A stretch of 64,000 bases of DNA from Allocoprobacillus sp002160865 (GCF_042850985.1 NZ_AP031415.1:1736001-1800000), one strand, 5' to 3'. Positions 25,498 through 34,293 are shown, counted from the first letter of the stretch. Program-made: numbers and translations. Notes: generated by a model not told the origin, from the letters alone.

Positions 25498-27081
25498 ATG
25501 TCACGTTCAATCGTTAAACAGGCATCTATACTTGCAATTGCAGGTATTTTCGTACGAATCATTGGAGCTTTATATAAAAGCCCCTTAACAGCATTAATTA
25601 GTGCTGAAGGTATTGGTTATTATTCAATGGCATATAATATTTATGCTTTAATATTACTCTTATCTTCTTATAGTATTCCAACAGCTATTTCAAAGTTAAT
25701 TGCTGAAAAACTAGCTATTCATCAATATAATAATGTACAAAAGATTTTAAAATGTTCATTTATCTATATTTGTATTATTGGTGGTAGTGCTTCGATCATT
25801 GCCTATCTTTTAGCCCCTTTACTTGTTACAGGGTATTCTGTATTACCACTGAGAATCCTTTGTCCAACTATTTTCCTATCTGGTCTATTGGGTGTCTTTA
25901 GAGGTTATTTTCAGGCTCATCAGACAACTTTTTATACATCTGTTTCACAAATTATTGAACAGATTTTTAATGCAATTGTCGCCATTGGATGTGCTTATTT
26001 ATTCATTAAGCCATTGATGGAAACAGGTGGCAGTGAAATGGCTGCTGCAGGTGCCGCTGGGGGAGCAGTTGGACCTGGTATCGGTGTTCTGGTGGGTTTA
26101 ATTTTTATGATGATTATGTATTTAAAGAATCGTAATCATTTAATTATTAAAGATACTCCTGATGATTATGAAGATTCTTATAAAGATATTTTCAAAATGA
26201 TTATTCATATAGTCACACCTATTATCTTTGCAACATGTGTTTATAATCTTATTACTGTTATTGACCAATATATTTATTCTTTTATTATTGGAACTGATCC
26301 AACTTCAGCCTCTATGTGGGGTGTTTATTCTGGTCAATATATTGTTTTACAAAATGTTCCTGTGGCTTTAGCTTCTGCTATGTCAACAGCTTCCATTCCT
26401 GCTATTTCTTCATCATGGTCATTAAAAAATGCCCGTGAAACAAGGGAACATATTCGTTCAGGCATTCGTGTGACAATGCTGTTACTTATTCCGGCTGCTG
26501 TGGGTATGAGTGTCTTGGCTTATCCTATTATTGGTATCCTCTTTCCTCAAGAAGAAACAGTTGCCACTTCTACATTAATGTTAGCTCTAGGAAGTCCAGG
26601 TATTGTTTTCTTTGGTTTATCAACTCTAACCAATGGAATTTTACAGGCTCTTGGAGAAGTCAACACGCCTTTAAAAAACGCTGCTACAGCTTTGATCTAC
26701 CATTTAGTCATCACAATCCTTTTATTGATGTTTACACCTTTAGGACTCTATGCTTTGATGATAGCCAATTGTTTATATGGTTTACAAGTATGTTATTTAA
26801 ATCAAAGAATGTTACGTAAAATCACACGTTATAGACAAGAAATAAAAAAGACATATTTATTACCTATTATTTCTTCTATCTTCATGGGTATCATTGTAGC
26901 CATTGTTTATTATGGTTTATTTGCTCTAACAAGAAAAGTTCTTATTCCATTAATACTTGCAGTGATTATAGGTGTTATTGTTTACTTTGTGATTATCTTC
27001 TATTTCTATTCAGACCATCCTCAAGAACTTTCTTCTATTCCTTATGCTAATAAAATCATTTACAAGTTAAAAAAACATTAA
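25498..27081 (+). CDS. MATE/MOP-superfamily lipid flippase (SpoVB/MurJ-like)
   Basis: A 527-residue membrane protein with about 14 hydrophobic helices. KQASILAIAGIFVRIIGALYKSPLTALISAEGIGYYSMAYNIYAL is characteristic of the SpoVB/YtgP/MurJ-like polysaccharide biosynthesis group. These proteins flip lipid II or other undecaprenyl-linked oligosaccharides. A glycine/alanine-rich cytoplasmic loop at about residues 180-205 (GAAGGAVGPGIGVLVG) is also typical. The start is the ATG at 25498, after a GTGAGG-type ribosome site. It is a single-gene unit with its own promoter and terminator. It could serve peptidoglycan or the adjacent glycopolymer locus. Confidence 0.88.
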   Translation: MSRSIVKQASILAIAGIFVRIIGALYKSPLTALISAEGIGYYSMAYNIYALILLLSSYSIPTAISKLIAEKLAIHQYNNVQKILKCSFIYICIIGGSASIIAYLLAPLLVTGYSVLPLRILCPTIFLSGLLGVFRGYFQAHQTTFYTSVSQIIEQIFNAIVAIGCAYLFIKPLMETGGSEMAAAGAAGGAVGPGIGVLVGLIFMMIMYLKNRNHLIIKDTPDDYEDSYKDIFKMIIHIVTPIIFATCVYNLITVIDQYIYSFIIGTDPTSASMWGVYSGQYIVLQNVPVALASAMSTASIPAISSSWSLKNARETREHIRSGIRVTMLLLIPAAVGMSVLAYPIIGILFPQEETVATSTLMLALGSPGIVFFGLSTLTNGILQALGEVNTPLKNAATALIYHLVITILLLMFTPLGLYALMIANCLYGLQVCYLNQRMLRKITRYRQEIKKTYLLPIISSIFMGIIVAIVYYGLFALTRKVLIPLILAVIIGVIVYFVIIFYFYSDHPQELSSIPYANKIIYKLKKH

Positions 27082-27085
27082 ACAC

Positions 27086-27116
27086 AAACTATTGGAAAAT
27101 CACCAATAGTTTTTTT
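27086..27116 (+). terminator. Intrinsic terminator after the flippase gene
   Basis: AAACTATTGG (27086-27095) pairs with CCAATAGTTT (27103-27112), followed by a run of T. Confidence 0.92.
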
Positions 27117-27186
27117 AATCTACAAAATTATTCTATCTATATGCATTTTCAATGAAAATGTTTCAATTTTATCAAGGTGAAACAGT

Positions 27187-27443
27187 ATAATCAATAAAAC
27201 AAGTTTATCCATTTTACAAAACATTGATAGAGATGTTGCATTACTGATTGCAAAAACAGGAATATCTCCAAAATGAATACACTAAGAATCGTTTTAAATT
27301 CCTAAACACATGCAATGTTATTGAATGATGACATGAAATTATGGTATTTGAGTAATCTAACTATCTTTGACATATGGGAATATGAAAAAGCAACTGGTAA
27401 TCCTCAAAATTCATTCTATCTAAGAGGTGATGAAATTGAATAA
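27187..27443 (+). pseudogene. Decayed small accessory protein gene (three-frame relic)
   Basis: Pieces of one small protein appear in three successive frames. Residues LSILQNIDRDVALLIAKTG are encoded up to a stop at 27274-27276. NEYTKNRFKFLNT follows in the next frame from 27272. LLNDDMKLWYLSNLTIFDI... continues in the third frame to a stop at 27441-27443. A ribosome-site-like AAGGTGA precedes an ATA (27187) where a start would be expected. At least two frameshifts have destroyed it. Its tail overlaps the start of the next pseudogene by 14 bp, so the pair was an operon. I do not recognise the family with certainty; gut Firmicutes often carry similar small proteins beside DUF3791 proteins. Confidence 0.55.
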
Positions 27444-27644
27444 AGAATTGAGATTTTTTGCTTACTTACTTGAAAGTTATGCAAATTATAAAGGAACAAG
27501 TGCAGAAGAAGTTTTAAAACAACTGGATGAAAAAATTTAACTAATTTTGTTTATAACATGTATGAATAATATCATGTAGAAACTATTGAAAATGCTTATA
27601 AGGATATTGATAGCCTTATTGAAACAGGACAACCAGCATGGTAA
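27430..27644 (+). pseudogene. DUF3791-like protein, inactivated by frameshift and nonsense change
   Basis: Starting at ATG 27430 the frame reads MKLNKELRFFAYLLESYANYKGTSAEEVLKQLDEK and stops early. Adding one base in the A run near 27531 restores LTNFVYNMYE. A TAA where relatives have Gln (CAA) follows, then YHVETIENAYKDIDSLIETGQPAW to a normal stop at 27642-27644. The intact 69-residue product would match the DUF3791-type small proteins I recall from gut Firmicutes. Two independent lesions make a sequencing artefact unlikely. Confidence 0.7.
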
Positions 27645-27659
27645 TAAATGCTACTCATG

Positions 27660-27685
27660 AAGTAATTTTAAAAATTGCTTTTTTA
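27660..27685 (+). terminator. Terminator of the decayed two-gene module
   Basis: AAGTAATTT and AAATTGCTT (one G-T pair) with a 3-base loop, followed by a T run. It preserves the 3' end of the relic operon. The remaining intergenic DNA to about 27840 is AT-rich with no other feature seen. Confidence 0.65.
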
Positions 27686-27866
27686 TCATCTATCAAAATA
27701 TATAATCTAAAGATTATTAATGTTTATCAATTAGACATTTGAAATAAAAATTTTGTCCCTAATTTCTATTGAAATATACTTTAAAAGAAAATCTATTTTA
27801 TTTTAAGTATTTATATTTTTTAAAATATTAAAAGCTAAAAATTGTGAATATTTCTCAAAAATATTG

Positions 27867-27894
27867 ATATAATATTAAAAATAAAGTATTATAT
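27867..27894 (+). promoter_or_regulatory. -10 region and inverted repeat before the RloA-like gene
   Basis: TATAAT at 27868-27873 has only a poor -35. Arms ATATAATA (27867-27874) and TATTATAT (27887-27894) form a perfect 8-bp inverted repeat spanning from the -10 to just before the AGGAG ribosome site (27899-27903). It could be an operator or a hairpin limiting translation. Confidence 0.4.
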
Positions 27895-27910
27895 TTTTAG
27901 GAGATGAAGA

Positions 27911-29110
27911 ATGATGCTTATTCAATTTATGCTAAAAAATGTTTTATCATTTAGAGAAGAAACCATTTTTGATATGACAGCAATTCATGCTTATAAGGAA
28001 CATCCTTGTAATTTGATACAAACAACAACTCACGAAAGCCTTGTCAAAGTTGCCTCTATTTATGGGGCTAATGCCAGTGGGAAATCAAACCTTTATTACG
28101 CAATGAAATATTTTCAAAATATTATTTTAGAGTCATTCAATAATACGAGTGATGATAACTATACAACTCTAGAAAAGTATTATGCCCCTTTTTCTTTTGA
28201 AGAAACACAACACAATTCAGAATTTGAAATTATTTTATTATTAAATGATAATGAATATAAGTATGGATTTGAATACAATTCCCAACACATTGTCACAGAA
28301 TGGTTATATCGAAAAAGCTTAAAAACAAATAGAACTATTACCATTTTAGAAAGATCAAATCAAAATATAAAGTTTGGTGCTTCTGTTAGAAAAGAATGTG
28401 ATTTATATAAAAATCAAATTCCTCATGAAACCCTTGCTCTATCTTTTTTTAATAAATTAAATCTTGCGACAAATCAGTTTAAAACTGTATATTCTGGTAT
28501 AAAAGATATTTTAATGGTCCCTACTGATCTTTGTGAAGATACTCAATTACTTGAAAAAATTCTTCCTAGTGTTATTGATGCTAATAAAAATGAATTCATT
28601 CACTATTTAAATGCTATTGATACAGGAATTAAAGATATAGAATATATAGAAAATGATAAAAATGTTTTATTTATCACATATCATAAAGGAAAAAATCAAA
28701 AAAAATATCCATTAAATCTTTACAATGAATCACAAGGTACAATTAAAAGTATTCTTTTGTATATTTATGCAAAAACTGCTTTTGCAATGCACAAAACAAT
28801 TTTCATTGATGAACTCAATGTTAAATTACATCCATTGTTACTCAAATTCTTTATTGATTTGTTTTATGATCAGAACTCAAAAGCACAGCTTATTTATACA
28901 ACTCATGATACAACATTAATGGACAAAAGATTTTTCAGACGAGATCAAATATGGTTTGTACAAAAAGATGAATATGGGTATTCTGAACTATCATCATTAG
29001 CTGACTTCAAAATAAGATCAGATGCTTCTTTTGAAAAAGATTATTTAGCTGGTGTCTATGGTGGTATTCCAACTTTTGAAGAATTTGATATGGAAGTTGG
29101 TGAATCATAA
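27911..29110 (+). CDS. AAA/ABC-type ATPase of an RloA/AbiLi-like defence pair
   Basis: A 399-residue ATPase. Walker A is GANASGKSN (52-60). A signature-like YNESQGTIKS lies at 271-280. Walker B TIFIDEL (296-302) carries D300 and the catalytic E301, and a switch histidine is H332 in YTTHD. The first strand block FMLKNVLSFREETIFDM is typical of the OLD/AAA_15/AAA_21 family (RecF/SMC-like heads without a long coiled coil). The family pairs with an RloB-domain protein in phage-defence pairs (RloAB, AbiL) and likely senses infection and licenses its partner. The start is ATG 27911 after AGGAG and 7 bases. The next gene begins one base after its stop. Confidence 0.85.
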   Translation: MMLIQFMLKNVLSFREETIFDMTAIHAYKEHPCNLIQTTTHESLVKVASIYGANASGKSNLYYAMKYFQNIILESFNNTSDDNYTTLEKYYAPFSFEETQHNSEFEIILLLNDNEYKYGFEYNSQHIVTEWLYRKSLKTNRTITILERSNQNIKFGASVRKECDLYKNQIPHETLALSFFNKLNLATNQFKTVYSGIKDILMVPTDLCEDTQLLEKILPSVIDANKNEFIHYLNAIDTGIKDIEYIENDKNVLFITYHKGKNQKKYPLNLYNESQGTIKSILLYIYAKTAFAMHKTIFIDELNVKLHPLLLKFFIDLFYDQNSKAQLIYTTHDTTLMDKRFFRRDQIWFVQKDEYGYSELSSLADFKIRSDASFEKDYLAGVYGGIPTFEEFDMEVGES

Positions 29111-29111
29111 T

Positions 29112-29798
29112 ATGGGATCTGATGATTTATTCAAAAAAAGAAGAAAAGAAAGAGCCAAAAGAAAACATGATTATAAGCAGCCTAAAGCTAATTCTTTTTT
29201 AATTGTCACCGAAGGTAAGCAAACTGAACCATTATATTTCAAAGGAATACAAAAGCAAATAGAAGATAAAATTGGAGGTCATATCGATATCGTTGAAGCC
29301 CCTATTATCAATATTTGTGGTAGAGGCAGTTCTACAAGTAAGCTTATTGACATCACAGATGAAATTATAAAGAAAGCAAAAATTATTTATCAAAATGTAT
29401 GGATTGTTTTTGATAAGGATGATTTTGAAGATTTCGATCAAGCTATTAGTAATGGTCAAAATAAAGGATATAAAATAGCCTGGAGTAATCAATCTTTTGA
29501 ATACTGGCTCTATTTACATTTTGAATATAGTGATTCAGCACTTCATAGAAATGTTTGGAATAGTAAATTAAAAGAAATTTTTAAAGAATACAATCTAGGC
29601 GATGGTACTTATAGGAAAAATGATGAAAACATATATGCCATTGTTGATACTTTTGATGGAGTCAATACTGCTATTAAAAATAGTAAAAGAAGAATGGCTT
29701 CATTTCGTAAAAACATTGATAAACCTTCTGAATATGATCCAGGAACGACTGTATACCAACTCGTAGAAGAACTAAAGAAATACTTAGATGAATCATAG
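29112..29798 (+). CDS. rloB: RloB-family (AbiLii-like) putative effector nuclease
   Basis: A 228-residue protein. It has a basic N-terminus (LFKKRRKERAKRKHDYKQP), then FLIVTEGKQTEPLYFKGI (E34), VWIVFDKDDF (D101, D103) and NQSFEYWLYLHFE (126-138). These are the three hallmark blocks of the RloB family, a Toprim-like fold with Glu and DxD metal ligands expected for a nuclease. RloB accompanies the RloA ATPase in restriction-linked loci and equals AbiLii of the lactococcal AbiL abortive infection system. The start is ATG 29112, one base after the upstream stop, with GGTGA 8 bases before; the longer frame reaching back into the ATPase gene is rejected. Anti-phage function here is inference from the pair. 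Confidence 0.88.
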   Translation: MGSDDLFKKRRKERAKRKHDYKQPKANSFLIVTEGKQTEPLYFKGIQKQIEDKIGGHIDIVEAPIINICGRGSSTSKLIDITDEIIKKAKIIYQNVWIVFDKDDFEDFDQAISNGQNKGYKIAWSNQSFEYWLYLHFEYSDSALHRNVWNSKLKEIFKEYNLGDGTYRKNDENIYAIVDTFDGVNTAIKNSKRRMASFRKNIDKPSEYDPGTTVYQLVEELKKYLDES

Positions 29799-29872
29799 TC
29801 ATCATCTATCTTAAATAAAAAGATAATTCTTTCATCTAAAGGTCAATAACTTTTATAAAACCATAAAAAAAA

Positions 29873-29896
29873 CAGAAAGATGTCAAAATCTTTCTG
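29873..29896. terminator. Bidirectional terminator between rloB and fabZ
   Basis: CAGAAAGA (29873-29880) pairs with TCTTTCTG (29889-29896). A T run follows on the plus strand and another on the minus strand, so it can stop both convergent transcripts. Confidence 0.88.
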
Positions 29897-29905
29897 CTTT
29901 TTTTA

Positions 29906-30337
29906 TTATTCACCTACAGCACACATAATTTCTCCTGTCACTGCAATTTCATCTTCTACTTTTGCTTGAATAGATGCAAAGTAAATACCACCTTTTTCTT
30001 TTGTCAAAGTGACAGTCATTGTTAAAACATCACCAGGAATAACCTGTTTTCTAAAACGTGCTTTATTAATTCCAGCAAAGAAAGCAATCTTTCCTTTATT
30101 TTCTTCTTTAGAAAGTAATAAGACACATCCTGTTTGTGCTAATGCTTCAATAATAAGAACACCTGGCATGACATGTTTTTCAGGGAAATGCCCTAAAAAT
30201 TGCATTTCATTTGCAGTCACACATTTTTTCCCAACAATTGTTTTTCCATCTTCACTAATACTTTCAATACAATCAACAAGTAAAAATGGATAACGATGGG
30301 GAATAATTTTTTGAATATCATTAGAATTATATAACAT
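29906..30337 (-). CDS. fabZ: 3-hydroxyacyl-ACP dehydratase FabZ
   Basis: The 143-residue product dehydrates 3-hydroxyacyl-ACP in fatty acid elongation. IIPHRYPFLLVD opens the hot-dog fold. LGHFPEKHVMPGVLIIEALAQ holds catalytic H50 and E64; the usual Pro of the FPxxPxMPG motif is His here (EKHVMPG). The start is ATG 30337, 7 bases after GGGAGG, matching family N-termini. It is the last gene of the fab operon, right after fabF. Confidence 0.96.
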   Translation of the reverse strand: MLYNSNDIQKIIPHRYPFLLVDCIESISEDGKTIVGKKCVTANEMQFLGHFPEKHVMPGVLIIEALAQTGCVLLLSKEENKGKIAFFAGINKARFRKQVIPGDVLTMTVTLTKEKGGIYFASIQAKVEDEIAVTGEIMCAVGE

Positions 30338-30339
30338 GA

Positions 30340-31578
30340 CTAATCCTCCCATTTTTTAAAGATTAATGATGCATTATGTCCACCAAAACCTAAAGAGTTA
30401 TTCATAGCATAATGAATATCTTGTTTTCTACCAACATTTGCAACAATATCCAAATCACATTCTTCATCTTTATTTTGATAATGAATTGTAGCTGGAATAT
30501 ATCCATCTTGTAATGCTTTGACACAGATAACAGATTCTAATGCACCACTGGCACCTAATAAATGACCTGTATAAGATTTTGTAGATGACATAGCCAAATG
30601 ATATGCATCGTCACCAAAAGCATATTTGACAGCTGTTGTTTCTGTTTTATCATTTAATGGTGTTGATGTTCCATGTGCATTAATATAATCAATATCTGAT
30701 GGTTGTAAAGAAGCATCAGCCAAAGCACGTTTCATAGCTTCTCCACCACCACTTCCATCTGCTAATGGAGCTGTAATATGATGTGCATCACATGTTGAAC
30801 CATAACCAACAACTTCGCCATAAATTGTCGCATGTCTATCTAATGCATGTTGTAATTCTTCTAATACTAAAACAGCTGCACCTTCACCCATGACAAAACC
30901 ACTACGATCTTTATCAAATGGAATAGAAGCACGGTTTTTATCTTCACCTGTGTGTAAAGCCTTCATGGAAGCAAATCCAGCAACTGATAAAGGAGTAATA
31001 GAGGCTTCACTTCCTCCAGCAACCATAATATCTTCATAACCATCTCTAATTTTATGGAAAGCTTCTCCAATCGCATTTGTTCCAGCTGCACATGCAGTTA
31101 CAACAGAAGATACATAACCTTTTGCACCTAAATCAATCGCAACACTTCCTGCTGCTAAATTAATTAAAGTCATAGGAATAAAATATGGTGAAACTTTTGA
31201 TGGTCCTCTATTTAATAAACTTTGTTCCGCTTTTTCAATAGATTCAACACCACCAATACCACTACCAATAATGACACCAAAACGATTTTTATTCATTGTT
31301 TCTAAATCCAACTTTGCATTTTCAATAGCCTGTTTAGAAACAACTCTGGCAAATTGCGTAAAACGATCATTAAATTTTAAATCTCTTTTTGTAAAATATT
31401 GTTCTAAATCAAGATTTTTCACTTCTCCAGCTAATTTGACCTTATAATCACTTGTATCAAAATGTGTAATTTCATCAATTCCACATGTCTGATTTAAAAT
31501 ACCATTCCAAGTTTCTTCAACAGTATTTCCAATTGGAGATACGGCTCCCATTCCAGTAACGACAACTCTTCTTTTCAT
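30340..31578 (-). CDS. fabF: 3-oxoacyl-ACP synthase II
   Basis: The 412-residue condensing enzyme elongates acyl-ACP with malonyl-ACP. The thiolase fold carries catalytic Cys163 in VTACAAGTNAI, the two histidines in INAHGTSTPLND and KSYTGHLLGASG, and the C-terminal NNSLGFGGHNASLIF loop. RRVVVTGMGAVSPIG is the usual N-terminus. Two adjacent ATGs exist; 31578 gives the better spacing to AAGGAGG and puts the cysteine at the classical position. Within this operon it is the only KAS I/II enzyme. Confidence 0.97.
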   Translation of the reverse strand: MKRRVVVTGMGAVSPIGNTVEETWNGILNQTCGIDEITHFDTSDYKVKLAGEVKNLDLEQYFTKRDLKFNDRFTQFARVVSKQAIENAKLDLETMNKNRFGVIIGSGIGGVESIEKAEQSLLNRGPSKVSPYFIPMTLINLAAGSVAIDLGAKGYVSSVVTACAAGTNAIGEAFHKIRDGYEDIMVAGGSEASITPLSVAGFASMKALHTGEDKNRASIPFDKDRSGFVMGEGAAVLVLEELQHALDRHATIYGEVVGYGSTCDAHHITAPLADGSGGGEAMKRALADASLQPSDIDYINAHGTSTPLNDKTETTAVKYAFGDDAYHLAMSSTKSYTGHLLGASGALESVICVKALQDGYIPATIHYQNKDEECDLDIVANVGRKQDIHYAMNNSLGFGGHNASLIFKKWED

Positions 31579-31590
31579 CATTTGTCCTCC

Positions 31591-32325
31591 TTACATGACC
31601 ATTCCGCCATCAACATTGATGACTTGACCCGTAATATATTTTGCACTATCACTTGCTAAAAAGTATGCAACATTCGCAACATCTTCTGGTTCACCCATTT
31701 TTTGTAATGGAATATTTTTCAAGATATTGTCTTTTGTATCATCACTTAAAACTTCTGTCATCTTTGTTGCAATGAATCCTGGTGCAATCGCATTAGCACG
31801 AATATGACGTGGCGCTAATTCTTTCGCTACTGATTTTGTTAAAGCAATCACTCCTGCTTTACTAGCTGCATAGTTAGCCTGCCCAACATTACCAATAATT
31901 CCAATCACACTTGCCATATTGATAATAACACCATTTCTTTGTTTCATCATAATACGAGAAACAGCTTTAATCGTATTAAATGTCCCTTTTAAATTGACAT
32001 CAATAACATCCATAAATGATTGTGTGTTCATCTTTAATAATAACTGATCTTTTGTAATTCCTGAATTATTCACAAGAACATCAATAGAACCTAATTTTTC
32101 TAAAACTGTTTTCATCATTTGATCCATCGCATCATAATCAGTGACATCACCTTCATGAATCATAGCTTGAACACCATATTGACAACATTCTTTTTGGACT
32201 TCCAAAGCTTCTTCTTGATTTCCAATATAATTAATCGCAATATCATAACCTTCACTTGCAAATTTTAAAGCAATCGCTTTTCCAATCCCACGACTTGCTC
32301 CTGTAATTAACGCTACTTTACCCAT
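31591..32325 (-). CDS. fabG: 3-oxoacyl-ACP reductase
   Basis: A 244-residue short-chain dehydrogenase: NADPH-binding ALITGASRGIGKAIALKFA, NNSGITKDQLL, catalytic Ser in NMASVIG and YAASKAGV with Tyr and Lys, IAPGFIATKMT, and the C-terminal YITGQVINVDGGMVM. It reduces 3-oxoacyl-ACP. Its start overlaps the end of fabD by 8 bp. Confidence 0.97.
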   Translation of the reverse strand: MGKVALITGASRGIGKAIALKFASEGYDIAINYIGNQEEALEVQKECCQYGVQAMIHEGDVTDYDAMDQMMKTVLEKLGSIDVLVNNSGITKDQLLLKMNTQSFMDVIDVNLKGTFNTIKAVSRIMMKQRNGVIINMASVIGIIGNVGQANYAASKAGVIALTKSVAKELAPRHIRANAIAPGFIATKMTEVLSDDTKDNILKNIPLQKMGEPEDVANVAYFLASDSAKYITGQVINVDGGMVM

Positions 32326-33232
32326 TTTTTAACGCTCCTAACATTTGATTTAATCCTTCAATACTATCTACACTATAAACTGGTATTGTTTTATCTGTTT
32401 TCTTTACAAAAGCACTTAATGCTTTACCCGGTCCGATTTCCACAAAAGCTTCAACCCCTTGAGCAATCATATATTGAATTGATTGATAGAAATAAACACT
32501 TGATTTGATTTGTCGAGTTAAAATGTCAATCAAATCACCATCTTCTTCTTTTCCAGAAACATTATAAACAACTGGTATACGAGGTTGATGAATATCATAT
32601 TTTTCTAATTCTGCTTTTAACTGATGTGAAGCTTCTTCTAATAATGGAGAATGGAATGCTCCTGAAACTTTCAATGGAATGACACGTTTAGCCCCTGCTT
32701 CTTTTAATTTTTGTGATGCTGTTTCAACAGCTTCTTTCACTCCTGTAATGACAATCTGTCCTGGACAATTGTAATTGGCAATCGTTACACCATCAATAGG
32801 AGCAATCACTTCTTGAATCTTTGTTGCATCCATTGCTAAAACAGCAGCCATAGATGTTGTTCCAGCTGGCAGGGCTTCACTCATGATTTGCCCACGATGT
32901 CTAACAATAGTAATCGCATCTTGTATATCAAAAGCTCCGGCATAAGCTAAAGCTGAATATTCTCCTAAAGATAATCCAGCGACATAGTCTGGATGAATAC
33001 CATGTGCTTCAATCACTTTCGCAATAGCTAATGAGGTTGTTAAAATACATGGCTGAGCATATGATGTTTCATTAAGAACATCTTCTGGTCCATCAAAACA
33101 AACTTTCTTGACATCAATATCAATATGTGCCTGATCATACACATCTTTCGCTTCTTGAAAAGCATCATAGAAAGCTTTTCCCATACCAACATATTGGCTT
33201 CCCTGACCAGCAAAAATCATACCAATTTTCAT
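32318..33232 (-). CDS. fabD: Malonyl-CoA:ACP transacylase
   Basis: The 304-residue acyltransferase loads malonate on ACP. IFAGQGSQYVGMG begins the alpha/beta-hydrolase domain, the nucleophile is S88 in AGLSLGEYSAL, and the catalytic His lies in SGAFHSPLL. The C-terminal FVEIGPGKAL is also conserved. It overlaps the upstream FabX-like gene by 4 bp (ATGA) and the downstream fabG by 8 bp. Confidence 0.97.
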   Translation of the reverse strand: MKIGMIFAGQGSQYVGMGKAFYDAFQEAKDVYDQAHIDIDVKKVCFDGPEDVLNETSYAQPCILTTSLAIAKVIEAHGIHPDYVAGLSLGEYSALAYAGAFDIQDAITIVRHRGQIMSEALPAGTTSMAAVLAMDATKIQEVIAPIDGVTIANYNCPGQIVITGVKEAVETASQKLKEAGAKRVIPLKVSGAFHSPLLEEASHQLKAELEKYDIHQPRIPVVYNVSGKEEDGDLIDILTRQIKSSVYFYQSIQYMIAQGVEAFVEIGPGKALSAFVKKTDKTIPVYSVDSIEGLNQMLGALKNG

Positions 33233-34293
33233 AGATTTTCCTCCATTTCTTCCATATATTCTTGAATCACTTCTTCAACATGTTTCATATCATGAATTCT
33301 GGCAGCTTGACTTCCTACAAAAATCAAACCATTTTGGACATTCCCTTTCACACTTTGAATCAACGCTTCACTAATACAATAAGGTGTATTTTCTGGTGTA
33401 CAAGGAATCATACATTCAAGACATTTTTTCATACAGATATTTCCTGTCTGTCTTGTTTTCTTAACAAAATCATTCACAATCGCACGACCCGGCATACCCG
33501 CAGGACTTGTAACAAGCTCTATATCATCCTCTGTACATTGAATGACCATATCTTTAAATTCCTGAGCTGCATCACATTCATAAGTGGCAATAAATGGTGT
33601 TGCAATTTGTACACCAGCAGCCCCCTGTTTCACTAATTCAGCTATTTTTTTACCAGAATCAATTCCACCAGCGACGAAAACAGGAATTGTTTTTTTATAT
33701 TTTTCTTCCCAGACTTTTAATTCTTTTTTGACATCACTTAAAATCTCAGTTAATGTCTGGCATGTATGTGCCAATAAATCTTCTTTTTTAAAACCAAGAT
33801 GTCCACCTGCTTCACTACCTTCAATCACAACAAAATCAGGTGTATACTGATAACGTTTATCCCAAACTCTGGCAATCAATCTTGCCGCTTTACCACTTGA
33901 TACAATCGGTGCTAATAATGTTTTTCCTTTTGCCCATTTTGGTAAATCTAGAGGTAATCCTGCTCCTGAAATAATCGCATCACAGCCACCATCCACAGAA
34001 GCTTTTACAAATTTTTCATAATCACGACTGGCAACCATGATATTCACACCAATTAAACCATTTCCTTTAGCAATCTCTTTGGCACGTTGAATATGATCTT
34101 TAATCGCTTGACAGTTAATAGCTACAGGATTCTTTCTAAATCCTTCATAGTTATATCCAGGATGTGCTGCACTAATCACACCCATAGCACCACATTTAGC
34201 CACATGACCAGCTAAAGATGATAACGAGATACCTACTCCCATACCACCTTGAATGATAGGAAGTTTCATTATACGATCTTGTATTTGAATCAT
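33229..34293 (-). CDS. FabX-like FMN/[4Fe-4S] flavoprotein (NMO/FabK superfamily)
   Basis: A 354-residue FMN TIM-barrel protein distinct from its neighbour FabK. Motifs: PIIQGGMGVGISLSSLAGHVA (flavin site), SGAGLP, EGSEAGGHLGF with H165, VAGGI, YECDAA, TSPAGMPGRAI. Then comes a C-terminal cluster with Cys at 287, 291, 294, 298 and 306. FabK and ordinary nitronate monooxygenases lack that cluster. From memory, the block order, including the GISxxxLAG motif, ECDA and a late Cys-rich segment, matches Helicobacter FabX, a [4Fe-4S] flavoenzyme that desaturates and isomerises decanoyl-ACP for unsaturated fatty acid synthesis. The operon lacks FabA, FabM and FabN, so a role in making unsaturated acyl chains is a strong but untested inference. 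Confidence 0.75.
   Translation of the reverse strand: MIQIQDRIMKLPIIQGGMGVGISLSSLAGHVAKCGAMGVISAAHPGYNYEGFRKNPVAINCQAIKDHIQRAKEIAKGNGLIGVNIMVASRDYEKFVKASVDGGCDAIISGAGLPLDLPKWAKGKTLLAPIVSSGKAARLIARVWDKRYQYTPDFVVIEGSEAGGHLGFKKEDLLAHTCQTLTEILSDVKKELKVWEEKYKKTIPVFVAGGIDSGKKIAELVKQGAAGVQIATPFIATYECDAAQEFKDMVIQCTEDDIELVTSPAGMPGRAIVNDFVKKTRQTGNICMKKCLECMIPCTPENTPYCISEALIQSVKGNVQNGLIFVGSQAARIHDMKHVEEVIQEYMEEMEENL

Noticed and set aside
33262..33850. Open plus-strand frames opposite the FabX-like gene, and others opposite accC, accD and the ABC genes
   Set aside because: They lie antisense to well-supported conserved genes, have no ribosome sites or recognisable motifs, and have odd Cys/His/Thr-rich composition typical of shadow frames.
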